Positions 27,491-36,800 of a stretch of DNA of 64,000 nt are shown one piece after another. How positions within the stretch are numbered: the stretch's first letter is position 1; every line of letters starts with the position of its first letter. This DNA comes from Gallintestinimicrobium propionicum (GTDB taxonomy: Bacteria > Bacillota > Clostridia > Lachnospirales > Lachnospiraceae), in contig NZ_JAOQJY010000007.1 of assembly GCF_025567525.1 (NCBI RefSeq), positions 1 to 64,000 on the forward strand. Direction: 5' to 3'. The notes beneath the pieces are model-generated. The model was not told where the DNA came from and ran no database searches. It saw only the letters and a program-made list of their open reading frames with translations. The position numbers and the translations under genes were made by a program.

Positions 27491-27510
27491 CCCCTGCCTT
27501 TTCTTTTTTT
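27480..27510 (+). terminator. Terminator overlapping the transferase stop codon
   Basis: CAGGGGCTGACCCCTG hairpin then a T-rich tract ending in seven T. Confidence 0.75.
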
Positions 27511-27520
27511 AATTTAATTG

Positions 27521-27575
27521 TGCTTTTCTGAAAGTTGATTCCATGCCCGCATGAAAATCGGCTTTCAGAAAAGCA
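27521..27575. repeat. Long intergenic palindrome II
   Basis: Arms TGCTTTTCTGAAAG... and ...CTTTCAGAAAAGCA, 26-27 bases each, meet at ATGCCCGCAT. The inner part resembles palindrome I (13947-14009). Confidence 0.6.
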
Positions 27576-27621
27576 GGAAGGGCGCATGGGAACGATTGTG
27601 ATAGCAGAATAGAAAAAATGC

Positions 27622-27650
27622 TTGACGAAGCAGTGCCTGCGGTGTATAGT
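27622..27650 (+). promoter_or_regulatory. Predicted promoter of the TrpXYZ-type importer
   Basis: TTGACG (27622-27627), 17-base spacer, TATAGT (27645-27650), 66 bases before the lipoprotein gene. Confidence 0.6.
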
Positions 27651-27662
27651 TTACTCAATAGA

Positions 27663-27682
27663 TTAACGCTTGCACGCGTTAA
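27663..27682. promoter_or_regulatory. Inverted repeat in the importer leader
   Basis: TTAACGC TTGCAC GCGTTAA, just after the predicted transcription start. It could be an operator or an RNA hairpin. Confidence 0.4.
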
Positions 27683-27715
27683 AGCGTAAAAAGTGATTAT
27701 GAGGAGGAACGAAAA

Positions 27716-28768
27716 ATGAAAAAGTTAGCGGCAATTTCCCTTGTGCTGGCAATGACCGCAACATCTTTGGCTGGCTGCGGCTCGACAGCAAACACTGCAG
27801 CACCGGCAGAAAGTGAAGCGGCAGAAACCCCTGCAGCAACAACAGAGGAGACAACAGATACAGCAGCGGATACGGTAGCAGCAGATGGCAAGGTGTATAA
27901 CATTGGTATCTGTCAGCTGGTACAGCACGAAGCGCTGGATGCAGCAACCCAGGGCTTTCAGGATGCACTGACAGAACTGCTGGGTGAGGAAAATGTGAAG
28001 TTTGATCTGCAGAATGCTTCCGGTGATTCCGCAACCTGTGCAACGATCGTCAACCAGTTTGTATCTTCTGATGTTGACCTGATTCTGGCAAATGCAACGG
28101 CCCCTCTGCAGGCAGCAGCGGCAGCTACCAATGAGATCCCGATTCTGGGAACCAGCGTTACAGACTATGCGACAGCACTTTCCATCGATGACTGGACAGG
28201 CGTAACCGGCACAAACATTTCCGGTACTTCCGATCTGGCTCCGCTGGATCAGCAGGCGGACATGCTGCATGAGCTGTTTCCGGATGCAAAAAATGTCGGC
28301 ATCCTGTATTGCTCTGCAGAAGCGAATTCTTCTTATCAGTCCAATACCATTCAGAAATATTTAAAGGATTACGGATATGAATGCACAGAGTACACCTTCG
28401 CAGACTCCAACGATATCGCGTCGGTTGTAAACAATGCGATTGCAACATCTGATGTCCTTTATATTCCTACCGACAATACAGCAGCATCGAACACCACGAT
28501 TATTCAGAACATCTGTCAGCCTGCAGGCATTCCGATCATCACCGGCGAGGAAGGCATCTGCTCCGGCTGCGGTGTAGCAACGCTGTCCATCAGCTATTAT
28601 GACCTTGGCTATAAAACCGGCGAGATGGCATATGAAATTCTGGTAAACGGTGCGGATGTATCTCAGACAGCAGTTGAGTTTGCTCCGAATGTAACCAAGA
28701 AATATAATGTAGCAAACTGTGAGGCGCTCGGTATTACCGTGCCGGATGATTATGTGGCAATTGAGTAA
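27716..28768 (+). CDS. ABC transporter substrate-binding lipoprotein, TrpX-like
   Basis: Secreted lipoprotein of 350 aa. Signal peptide MKKLAAISLVLAMTATSLAG with lipobox cysteine at residue 21, then an Ala/Thr/Glu linker to ~57, then a periplasmic-binding-like fold of the ABC_sub_bind family (PF04392). Characteristic pieces are YNIGICQLVQHEALDAATQG, NQFVSSDVDLILANATAPLQ and SVTDYATA. Relatives near such permease/ATPase genes have been assigned tryptophan or other amino-acid uptake, which is inference here. GGAGGAA precedes the ATG. A hairpin separates it from the permease gene. Confidence 0.85.
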   Translation: MKKLAAISLVLAMTATSLAGCGSTANTAAPAESEAAETPAATTEETTDTAADTVAADGKVYNIGICQLVQHEALDAATQGFQDALTELLGEENVKFDLQNASGDSATCATIVNQFVSSDVDLILANATAPLQAAAAATNEIPILGTSVTDYATALSIDDWTGVTGTNISGTSDLAPLDQQADMLHELFPDAKNVGILYCSAEANSSYQSNTIQKYLKDYGYECTEYTFADSNDIASVVNNAIATSDVLYIPTDNTAASNTTIIQNICQPAGIPIITGEEGICSGCGVATLSISYYDLGYKTGEMAYEILVNGADVSQTAVEFAPNVTKKYNVANCEALGITVPDDYVAIE

Positions 28769-28793
28769 TCGCAAGTCACTGTGAGGGTTTGCA

Positions 28794-28832
28794 GAGCGTT
28801 GAGGAGGGAGAAATTCCTCTTCAGCGCTTTTT
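28794..28832 (+). terminator. Partial terminator between binding protein and permease
   Basis: AGCGTTGAGGAGG pairs with CCTCTTCAGCGCT and is followed by five T. Such a site would make the binding protein more abundant than the membrane parts. Confidence 0.65.
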
Positions 28833-28926
28833 GTCGATTTTTTATGGAACGACTAAAAAAGTATCAGCGAGGAAACCAGGACTGCCGATATTTGAAAAAT
28901 AAAAAAGTGTACTGGAGGAGGAAGCA

Positions 28927-29856
28927 GTGAATATTGTAGCATTGTTTAACGCGCTGCCGGGGGGCTGCGCACAGGGGCTGATCTGGGGAATCATGGCGAT
29001 CGGCGTATTTATTACCTATAAGATTCTGGATCTGGCAGATCTGACCGTAGACGGCACGATGTGTACCGGAGGTGCAGTCTGTGTTGTGATGATGATGAAT
29101 GGGCATTCTGTTGGATTTTCCCTGTTCTGCGCGTTTATCGCAGGCATGCTGGCTGGTCTGGTAACGGGCATTTTACATACGACGATGGGAATTCCGGCGA
29201 TTCTGGCAGGTATTCTGACCCAGCTGGGTCTGTATTCCATCAACTTGAGAATTATGGGCAACAAGGCCAATGTAGCGCTCGTTACTGATAAATATGACGT
29301 GCTGGTTTCTATGCGTTACCTTAAAAACGTTGTTTTTTATAAAAATACGCTGTTTGTTGTAGCAGTCATTATCGCAGTGCTGATCGTAATTCTGTACTGG
29401 TTTTTCGGGACGGAGTTGGGCTGCTCCATCCGTTCTACCGGTTCCAATGAAAATATGTCCCGCGCACAGGGTATCAATACCGATCTGACAAAGATCATCG
29501 GTCTGATGCTGTCTAACGGCATCGTAGCGCTTTCCAGCGGTCTTCTGGCGCAGTATCAGGGCTTTGCGGACATCAACATGGGACGCGGTGCGATCGTAAT
29601 CGGTCTGGCTGCGGTCATCATCGGCGAAGTCGTATTCGGCAAAATCAGCCGCAACTTTGCATTCAGTCTGCTGACAGTAGCGCTTGGATCCATTATTTAT
29701 TACTTAGTTCTGCAGGTTGTTTTGTGGTTTGGCTTAAATTCTAATGATTTGAAGCTTTTGTCAGCGATCGTTGTAGCAGTATTTCTGGCAATTCCTTATA
29801 TGAAGCGCAAATACTTTTCCAAACCTGTTAAAAAGGGAGGTGCCAGACGTGCTTGA
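28927..29856 (+). CDS. ABC transporter permease, TrpY-like (BPD_transp_2 family)
   Basis: A 309-residue permease with about eight hydrophobic helices, beginning GTG after GGAGGAAGCA. The segment ILDLADLTVDGTMCTGGAV and the GCSIRSTGSNENMSRAQGIN loop are typical of the branched-chain/sugar-type permeases that pair with ABC_sub_bind proteins. The basic C-terminus overlaps the ATPase start by 8 bases. Second gene of the three-gene importer. Confidence 0.88.
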   Translation: MNIVALFNALPGGCAQGLIWGIMAIGVFITYKILDLADLTVDGTMCTGGAVCVVMMMNGHSVGFSLFCAFIAGMLAGLVTGILHTTMGIPAILAGILTQLGLYSINLRIMGNKANVALVTDKYDVLVSMRYLKNVVFYKNTLFVVAVIIAVLIVILYWFFGTELGCSIRSTGSNENMSRAQGINTDLTKIIGLMLSNGIVALSSGLLAQYQGFADINMGRGAIVIGLAAVIIGEVVFGKISRNFAFSLLTVALGSIIYYLVLQVVLWFGLNSNDLKLLSAIVVAVFLAIPYMKRKYFSKPVKKGGARRA

Positions 29857-30643
29857 CTTAAAATCCATTAGTAAAACTTTTAATGCGGGGACAGTAAATG
29901 AGAAAACCGCACTGAATAACCTTTGTCTCCATTTAAATGATGGAGATTTCGTAACGGTGATCGGCGGAAACGGCGCCGGAAAATCTACCATGCTGAATGC
30001 GGTTGCAGGTGCGTGGCCGGTTGATGAGGGCACGATTGAGATCGGCGGCGTCAATGTCACAAAGCTTCCGGAATATAAGCGTGCAAAGTATTTGGGGCGC
30101 GTGTTTCAGGATCCGATGACCGGAACAGCAGCCAGTATGCAGATTGAAGAGAATATGGCGCTTGCGGCGAGAAGAGGGCTGAGCCGTACCTTGAAAAAAG
30201 GAATCAGCAGCAAAGAACGGGAATTTTACAGGGAGCGCCTGGCAGAGCTGGGACTGGGGCTGGAGGATCGTATGACCTCCAAAGTTGGTCTGCTTTCTGG
30301 TGGTCAGAGACAGGCACTGACACTTCTGATGGCTACCCTGAAAAAACCGCAGCTTCTGCTTTTGGATGAGCATACAGCGGCACTGGATCCCAAAACAGCT
30401 GCAAAGGTACTGGAGGCAACAGACCGGATTGTTGGACAGGACAACCTGACGACTCTGATGATCACCCACAACATGAAGGATGCAATTGCACACGGCAATC
30501 GCCTGGTTATGATGTATGAAGGACATATTATCTATGACGTGGCAGGGGAAGAAAAGAAAAAGCTGCATGTATCAGATCTTCTGGAGAAGTTTGAACAGGC
30601 CAGCGGCGGCAGTTTTGCAAATGACAGAATGATTTTATCCTGA
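29849..30643 (+). CDS. ABC transporter ATPase, TrpZ-like
   Basis: A 264-aa ATPase with GGNGAGKST (Walker A), FQDPMTGTAASMQIEENMAL (Q-loop region), LLSGGQRQALTLLMA (signature), LLLLDEHTAALDP (Walker B) and THNMKDA (switch). The start is taken as GTG 29849 because GGGAGG lies 8 bases upstream; a GTG at 29840 would sit inside that site. It completes the importer and is followed by a terminator at 30720-30748. Confidence 0.9.
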   Translation: MLDLKSISKTFNAGTVNEKTALNNLCLHLNDGDFVTVIGGNGAGKSTMLNAVAGAWPVDEGTIEIGGVNVTKLPEYKRAKYLGRVFQDPMTGTAASMQIEENMALAARRGLSRTLKKGISSKEREFYRERLAELGLGLEDRMTSKVGLLSGGQRQALTLLMATLKKPQLLLLDEHTAALDPKTAAKVLEATDRIVGQDNLTTLMITHNMKDAIAHGNRLVMMYEGHIIYDVAGEEKKKLHVSDLLEKFEQASGGSFANDRMILS

Positions 30644-30719
30644 TTATTTTTGAATCCAAAGGTTTTACCTCTGTGTTTTGTAAAAAATACTGGATTTTTG
30701 ACGAAAAGTATGAGAAAAT

Positions 30720-30748
30720 AGCATCAGCGTACAGCTGGTGCTTTTTTC
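30720..30748 (+). terminator. Terminator after the importer
   Basis: AGCATCAGC GTACA GCTGGTGCT hairpin followed by six T. Confidence 0.8.
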
Positions 30749-30849
30749 ATGGAGATCTGCTTCGGATCTCTTATATGGAAGAAAGCTTTGCGCCTTTTTG
30801 GTGTGCCTGCTGACGAAATTTTCATCCATTAGACGAAAGGAGATAACAC

Positions 30850-31542
30850 ATGATTTATTCACACGAAGTAGAACAGATGTGTCCGGTAGCACAGGGCGTT
30901 AACCATGGCTGTGCTCCCATCCCGGAAGAAGCAAAATGGGTAAAAGCCAAAGAGATCAAGGACATATCCGGTCTGACTCATGGTGTTGGCTGGTGTGCAC
31001 CTCAGCAGGGTGCCTGCAAACTGACACTGAACGTTAAGGAAGGTATTATTCAGGAAGCACTGGTAGAGACCATCGGATGTTCCGGTATGACTCATTCTGC
31101 TGCTATGGCTGCAGAAATTCTTCCTGGCAGAACCATTCTGGAGGCTCTGAACACTGACCTTGTATGTGATGCGATCAATACAGCTATGAGAGAGCTGTTC
31201 TTACAGATCGTTTATGGTCGTACACAGTCCGCATTCTCTGAAGAAGGTCTGCCGATCGGTGCAGGTCTGGAGGATCTGGGCAAGGGCTTAAGAAGCCAGG
31301 TTGGTACTATGTATGGTACCCTGAAGAAAGGCCCTCGTTACCTTGAAATGGCTGAAGGTTATGTAACCGGTATCGCTCTGGATGCAGACGATCAGATCAT
31401 CGGCTACAAGTTTGTAAACTTCGGCAAGATGACAGACTTTATGAAGAAGGGCGATGACGCTCAGACAGCATATGAGAAAGCATCCGGTCAGTATGGTCGT
31501 GTGGATGATGCTGTAAGAATCATCGATCCCAGACAGGAATAA
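30850..31542 (+). CDS. NifU/IscU-like iron-sulfur scaffold protein
   Basis: A 230-aa protein related to the IscU/NifU N-terminal scaffold family. Candidate cluster ligands are the cysteines in GWCAPQQGACK and ETIGCSGMTHS and later GDDAQTA-type acids. It is larger than classic IscU (~130 aa), with an added N-terminal part (MCPVAQGVNHGCAPIP) and a C-terminal extension. It is always worth reading with the next gene, which encodes the GGGtGRT protein. AAAGGAGAT precedes the ATG, and codon use is biased towards preferred codons, suggesting high expression. No nifS-like partner is adjacent. Confidence 0.75.
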   Translation: MIYSHEVEQMCPVAQGVNHGCAPIPEEAKWVKAKEIKDISGLTHGVGWCAPQQGACKLTLNVKEGIIQEALVETIGCSGMTHSAAMAAEILPGRTILEALNTDLVCDAINTAMRELFLQIVYGRTQSAFSEEGLPIGAGLEDLGKGLRSQVGTMYGTLKKGPRYLEMAEGYVTGIALDADDQIIGYKFVNFGKMTDFMKKGDDAQTAYEKASGQYGRVDDAVRIIDPRQE

Positions 31543-31561
31543 AAGGAGGAGGTAACGAAGC

Positions 31562-32572
31562 ATGGCATTATTTGAGTCTTATGAAAGAAGAATTGACAAG
31601 ATTAACGCTGTTTTAAATAGCTACGGAATTGCTTCCATCGAAGAAGCTGAAAAAATCACCAAAGATGCCGGCCTGGATGTTTACAATCAGGTAAAGAAAA
31701 TCCAGCCCATCTGTTTCGAGAACGCTTGCTGGGCTTACACTGTAGGTGCAGCGATCGCAATCAAGAAAGGCTGCAGAAGAGCAGCTGACGCAGCAGCAGC
31801 AATCGGCGAAGGACTGCAGGCTTTCTGTATCCCCGGTTCCGTTGCTGATCAGCGTAAAGTAGGTCTTGGCCATGGTAATCTGGGCAAGATGCTGCTGGAA
31901 GAAGAAACAGACTGCTTCTGCTTCCTGGCAGGTCATGAGTCCTTTGCAGCAGCAGAGGGTGCTATCGGTATTGCTGAGAAGGCAAACAAGGTTCGTAAGA
32001 AACCTCTGCGCGTTATCCTGAACGGTCTTGGCAAGGATGCTGCACAGATCATTTCCAGAATCAACGGCTTTACTTATGTAGAGACTGAGATGAACTATTA
32101 CACCGGCGAGCTGAAGGAAGTATTCCGGAAATCTTATTCCGAAGGCCTTCGTTCCAAGGTTAACTGCTACGGCGCAAACGACGTAACAGAAGGTGTTGCA
32201 ATCATGTGGAAAGAGGGCGTAGACGTTTCCATTACCGGTAACTCCACCAACCCGACCAGATTCCAGCATCCTGTTGCAGGTACCTACAAGAAGGAATGTG
32301 TAGAGAAGGGCAAGAAGTACTTCTCCGTAGCTTCCGGCGGCGGTACCGGCCGTACCCTGCATCCCGATAACATGGCTGCAGGTCCTGCTTCTTATGGCTT
32401 CACAGATACACTTGGCCGTATGCACTCCGATGCGCAGTTCGCAGGTTCTTCCTCTGTACCCGCACACGTTGAGATGATGGGTCTGATCGGTATGGGCAAC
32501 AACCCGATGGTTGGCGCTACTGTAGCTGTAGCTGTTTCCGTTGAGGAAGCTGCTAACGCTGGCAAGTTCTAA
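31562..32572 (+). CDS. GGGtGRT family protein (function unknown)
   Basis: A 336-residue soluble protein carrying the name-giving motif ASGGGTGRTLHPDN near residue 259. Other strong blocks are GHGNLGKMLLEEETDCFCFL, LNGLGKDAAQIISRINGFTY and CYGANDVTEGVAIMWKEGV. It is a Clostridia/Bacteroidetes family without assigned function, usually encoded beside the NifU-like gene, here 19 bases downstream with AAGGAGGAGG before the ATG. Highly biased codons suggest abundance. Its last 26 bases form one copy of the 30-bp direct repeat that bounds the lactose island. Confidence 0.85.
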   Translation: MALFESYERRIDKINAVLNSYGIASIEEAEKITKDAGLDVYNQVKKIQPICFENACWAYTVGAAIAIKKGCRRAADAAAAIGEGLQAFCIPGSVADQRKVGLGHGNLGKMLLEEETDCFCFLAGHESFAAAEGAIGIAEKANKVRKKPLRVILNGLGKDAAQIISRINGFTYVETEMNYYTGELKEVFRKSYSEGLRSKVNCYGANDVTEGVAIMWKEGVDVSITGNSTNPTRFQHPVAGTYKKECVEKGKKYFSVASGGGTGRTLHPDNMAAGPASYGFTDTLGRMHSDAQFAGSSSVPAHVEMMGLIGMGNNPMVGATVAVAVSVEEAANAGKF

Positions 32573-32576
32573 GAAA
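32547..32576 (+). repeat. Direct repeat, left copy (candidate attL)
   Basis: AAGCTGCTAACGCTGGCAAG plus TTCTAAGAAA, 30 bases, identical to 41942-41971. It spans the last codons and stop of the GGGtGRT gene. Confidence 0.8.
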
Positions 32577-32589
32577 TCCAGTAAAATCA

Positions 32590-32634
32590 AGGGTTATCGT
32601 GGTTCTGAATGTTCCACGATAGCCCTATTTTTTT
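32590..32634 (+). terminator. Terminator just inside the island
   Basis: AGGGTTATCGTGG / CCACGATAGCCCT hairpin followed by seven T. It would end the NifU-like/GGGtGRT transcript. Confidence 0.8.
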
Positions 32635-32638
32635 CCAC

Positions 32639-32684
32639 GTAGCACACAAGTAGCACACAGGTAGCACACACGAGGTAGCACACA
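32639..32684. repeat. Four direct repeats of GTAGCACACA
   Basis: Units begin at 32639, 32650, 32661 and 32675, i.e. spacing 11, 11 and 14. They lie 62 bases inside the left direct repeat, the usual place of tyrosine-integrase arm-type sites. Confidence 0.6.
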
Positions 32685-32695
32685 AATTGTGTAAA

Positions 32696-32727
32696 GCAAA
32701 AAGGGCATCTGCAAAAGCAGACACCCC
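32696..32727 (-). terminator. Terminator of the minus-strand AraC gene
   Basis: GGGGTGTCTGC TTTT GCAGATGCCC on the minus strand, followed by five T. Confidence 0.75.
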
Positions 32728-32763
32728 AAGAATGTCCGCACCCTCGACTCCTCTTTGCGGATT

Positions 32764-33627
32764 TCAGAATTTGTTTCTCAGCTTTCGGTATTCTCTCGGC
32801 GAATATCCTTTCCACTTGTGAAAAAGCCGACTGAAATAAAGCTGGTTATCATATCCGACAATCTTAGAAATCTCATTGATGGAATAAGTTGTTGTTTCAA
32901 GTAACATCTGAGCATTGTTGATGCGGATTCCCACAATGAATTGCATTGGTGTAGAACCGGTATATTTTTTGAAATTTCGGATAAACCAGCTGACACTCAT
33001 GCCTCGTGAGGCAGCATAATCATCAATATTGATATTTTGATTGTAGTTTTCACGGAAAAAGGTAACAGCATTATCCATCTCATGATCAAGATATTCATTT
33101 TTTAATATGTGCTCTCTTGTCAGTTCCCGGTGGAAACTGATCAGAAGATGACGTAGCAAAAGGACAAGCATTTCCTCATAATTGTCTTGACAGCGTTGGA
33201 GCTCGATAATGATACGTTTGAAAATTTGTTCATATTCATTAGATGTACCCACTTGAAAGACACGTTCTTTATCCGGAAACCCATATTGACGTAAGATATT
33301 TTTCGCATTGCTTCCTGTGAAGTGAATCCAGTATACTTCTGTCTTATCTTCTCCGTAATATTCATATTTTTGGAGTTCTTTCGGTCTGTACAGTACAATG
33401 TTGCCGGCTGGAACAATCGTTTCATTATTTACATTATCAAAATGAAAATGCCCACAACCAGCAGTGATATATATAATCTGATAATCCAGACGACCCCTTG
33501 GACGGTAGGTCGGAAGTTTGGGATGTCTGGAAAGACGGTAAGTACCACAGCTACCGACAATCAGCGGACGACTTTTGTCTTTGAAATCCATATGTGAGTG
33601 GTTCAAATAACCGGTGTTCAAATACAT
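32764..33627 (-). CDS. AraC-family regulator of the lactose locus
   Basis: A 287-aa regulator with an N-terminal cupin-like sugar-sensing domain (~1-160, with PRGRLDYQIIYITAGCGHFHF) and a C-terminal double helix-turn-helix (~185-287). The latter shows the AraC signature INEISKIVGYDNQLYFSRLF and KWKGYSPREYRK. It is divergent from lacZ with a 199-base shared control region, so it most likely controls lacZ and the symporter in response to a galactoside. AGAGGTG precedes its ATG. Confidence 0.88.
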   Translation of the reverse strand: MYLNTGYLNHSHMDFKDKSRPLIVGSCGTYRLSRHPKLPTYRPRGRLDYQIIYITAGCGHFHFDNVNNETIVPAGNIVLYRPKELQKYEYYGEDKTEVYWIHFTGSNAKNILRQYGFPDKERVFQVGTSNEYEQIFKRIIIELQRCQDNYEEMLVLLLRHLLISFHRELTREHILKNEYLDHEMDNAVTFFRENYNQNINIDDYAASRGMSVSWFIRNFKKYTGSTPMQFIVGIRINNAQMLLETTTYSINEISKIVGYDNQLYFSRLFHKWKGYSPREYRKLRNKF

Positions 33628-33826
33628 AGGACAGCACCTCTTTTCGTACTTTTTATCATTGTATCATTTAGTGCATATTTTGTCTAATCCAATTCATAGA
33701 CATATTTTGCGAATTAGGATAGGCTATATATAGCATAAATAAGGAACGTAAACAAAAAGTAAAGTATAAGGTTTGCTTTAGGAAAACAAAGAACAAAAAA
33801 GTGTATGTATTGGAGGAGAGCTATTT
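33628..33826. promoter_or_regulatory. Divergent araC-lacZ control region
   Basis: Holds a direct repeat CATATTTTG at 33674-33682 and 33701-33709, a plausible pair of AraC-type half sites, and an AT-rich CTATATATAG just downstream that may be the lacZ -10 region. No consensus -35 is seen next to it, as expected for an activator-dependent promoter. TTGGAGGAGAG at the end is the lacZ ribosome binding site. Confidence 0.45.
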
Positions 33827-36800
33827 ATGATCGTACCACGTTATTATGAAAATCTAAGCGTACTGCACGAAAACACAATGCCAGCCAGAGCCTATTATAT
33901 TCCGGCATCCAGAAGAATGGATAACTTGGTGGAACACAGAGAAGAGTCAGATCGTATGCAGTTATTGAATGGAACTTGGAAATTCCAGTATTTTAACAGC
34001 ATCTATGACATTCAGAATTCTTTCTTTGAGAAGAATTATGATACAGAAAATTTTGATGAGATTCAGGTTCCAAGTGTATGGCAGATGGCTGGATATGATA
34101 CACACCAGTATACAAACATCCGGTATCCATTTCCGTTTGATCCACCATATGTGCCACAGGACATTCCGTGTGGAGCCTATGTACATACTTTTGAGTACAG
34201 TAGAGATGAGAAAGCGCCAAAATCTTTTTTGAACTTTGAAGGAGTAGACAGTTGCTTTTACGTATGGATCAATGGCTCTTACATAGGATACAGCCAGGTT
34301 TCGCATATGACCAGTGAGTTTGATGTTACCGATGTACTTCAGGATGGAACGAATACGGTGGCAGTGCTGGTAATGAAGTGGTGTGATGGTTCCTATTTGG
34401 AAGATCAGGATAAATTCCGTATGAGTGGTATTTTCCGGGATGTGTACATTTTGAAACGCCCAAAACAGGCAATCAGTGATTATCATATTAAAACAAGAAT
34501 TGAGGATATGCTTGCGAAAGTAGAAATTGAAATGAAATTCTACTCTCCGTTAAATGTAAAAATTTCGATTGAAGATAGAAACGGAGCAGTTGTAGCACTA
34601 GGAAGTATTGCTGAAGAAGGAACAGCTGTATTAGAAATCGCAAGTCCGGAACTTTGGAATACAGAAAATCCATATCTATATAAACTGATTCTTGAAACAG
34701 AGAATGAAGTAATTATAGATCACATTGCATTAAGAAAGATAGAGATTAAAGACCAGGTTATTTATTTAAATGGACAGAAGATTAAATTCCGTGGTGTCAA
34801 TCGACATGATTCTGATCCGGTTACGGGATTTACAATCAATCCGGAACAGATTACAACCGATCTTACGTTAATGAAGCAGCATAATTTTAATGCGATCCGT
34901 TCCAGCCACTATCCGAACGCACCATTTTTCTATGAAATGTGTGACAAGTATGGATTCATGGTAATAGATGAAGCAGATATTGAAGCTCATGGTCCATTTA
35001 TGATCTACAGAAAAGAAGACACTGATTACAATCGGTTCAAACGATGGAATGAGAAGATTGCAGATGATCCGGTATGGGAAGAGGCAATCGTTGATCGCGT
35101 AAAACTCATGGTGGAACGTGACAAAAACCGTTTCTGTATTGTTATGTGGTCAATGGGAAATGAGAGTGCTTATGGCTGCAACTTTGAAAAAGCACTGGAA
35201 TGGACAAAGAATTTTGATCCAGATCGTATCACACAATATGAGAGTGCAAGATACCGTAATTATGATGAAACATATGATTACAGCAATCTGGATGTGTACA
35301 GCCGGATGTACCCAGCGCTTTCCGAAATTCAGGAATATCTGGATAAAGATGGAAGCAAACCCTTCCTTTTGGTAGAGTACTGTCACAGCATGGGAAACGG
35401 ACCTGGAGATTTTGAAGATTACTTCCAGATGATTCAGGATAATGATAAAATGTGCGGCGGCTTTGTCTGGGAATGGTGTGACCATGCGATTGCTCATGGA
35501 ACTGCTGAGAATGGAAAGACTATATATGCTTATGGGGGCGACCATGGCGAAGAAATTCATGATGGCAACTTCTGTATGGATGGATTAGTATATCCGGACA
35601 GAACGGTACATACAGGACTTTTGGAATACAAGAATGTTTATCGCCCGGCAAGGGTTATTTCCTATGACAAAGAAAGCGGAGAACTGGTGCTTCATAACTA
35701 CATGGATTTTGATGACTTGAAAGATTATGTGAAGATCAGTTATGAACTGACGCAGGACGGGCTTGTAATCAGCAAAGGTAAACTTCCAGAAGTTTCAGCA
35801 GCACCACACAGTGAAGGAAAAATAAACCTTAAAATCAATGTGCCAGAGAGTGGAAAATGTTATTTAAAATTTATTTACCATCTGAAAAAGGAATTGCCAC
35901 TGTTGGATGAAGACCATATTCTTGGATTCGATGAAATTGAGGTAAGCAAAGACGGTGCAAAATGTAAACTTGCTGAGAAATGGCTAAAAAAAACAGCAGT
36001 GGACTCTGATTTACAGGTAAATGAAAATGATACACAGATCCATATCAAGGGGCGTGAATTTGCTTATACCATAGACAAACGTACTGCACTCTTTACAGAG
36101 ATGAAATTCGCAGGGCGGGAATACTTGAACCATCCGATGGAATTAAATATTTGGAGAGCTCCAACAGATAACGATATGTACATCAAGTCTGAATGGAAGA
36201 AAGCCCATTATGATAAAGCTTATACAAGAGCTTACACGACAGAGGTCGTGCAGGGAAAGCATGGTGTGAAAATTACAAGCCATGCATCCGTTGTGGCAGA
36301 GACAGTACAGAAGATTCTTGATGTGACGATTACATGGAAAATAGAAGCTGCTGGAAAGATTGATGCAGATATTGCAGTAACAAAAGACGATGAATTCCCG
36401 GATCTTCCGAGATTTGGTGTGAGGATGTTCCTGGATAAAAAACTTTCAGCTGCACGATACTTTGGAATGGGACCACAGGAAAGCTATTGTGACAAACATC
36501 AGGCTGCGAGCCGCGGTTTGTACCAGGCAAATGTAGACGATTTGCATGAGGATTATATCCGTCCACAGGAAAATGGAAGCCATTATGATTGTGAATATGT
36601 AGAACTTAACAACAGTCGATATGGAATTGTGGTATCCGCGGAAAATGCCTTCTCATTCAATGCTTCTTATTATACACAGGAAGAACTTGAGAAGAAAACG
36701 CATAATTATGAATTGACAGAATCAGATAGTGTAGTATTTTGCGTTGACTACGCATTAAATGGCATTGGTTCTAATAGTTGTGGTCCAGTTGTATTGGATC

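Noticed and set aside
32594..32815. Integrase remnant on the minus strand at the island's left end
   Set aside because: The frame shows no tyrosine- or serine-recombinase motif; it reads through repeats and a terminator.
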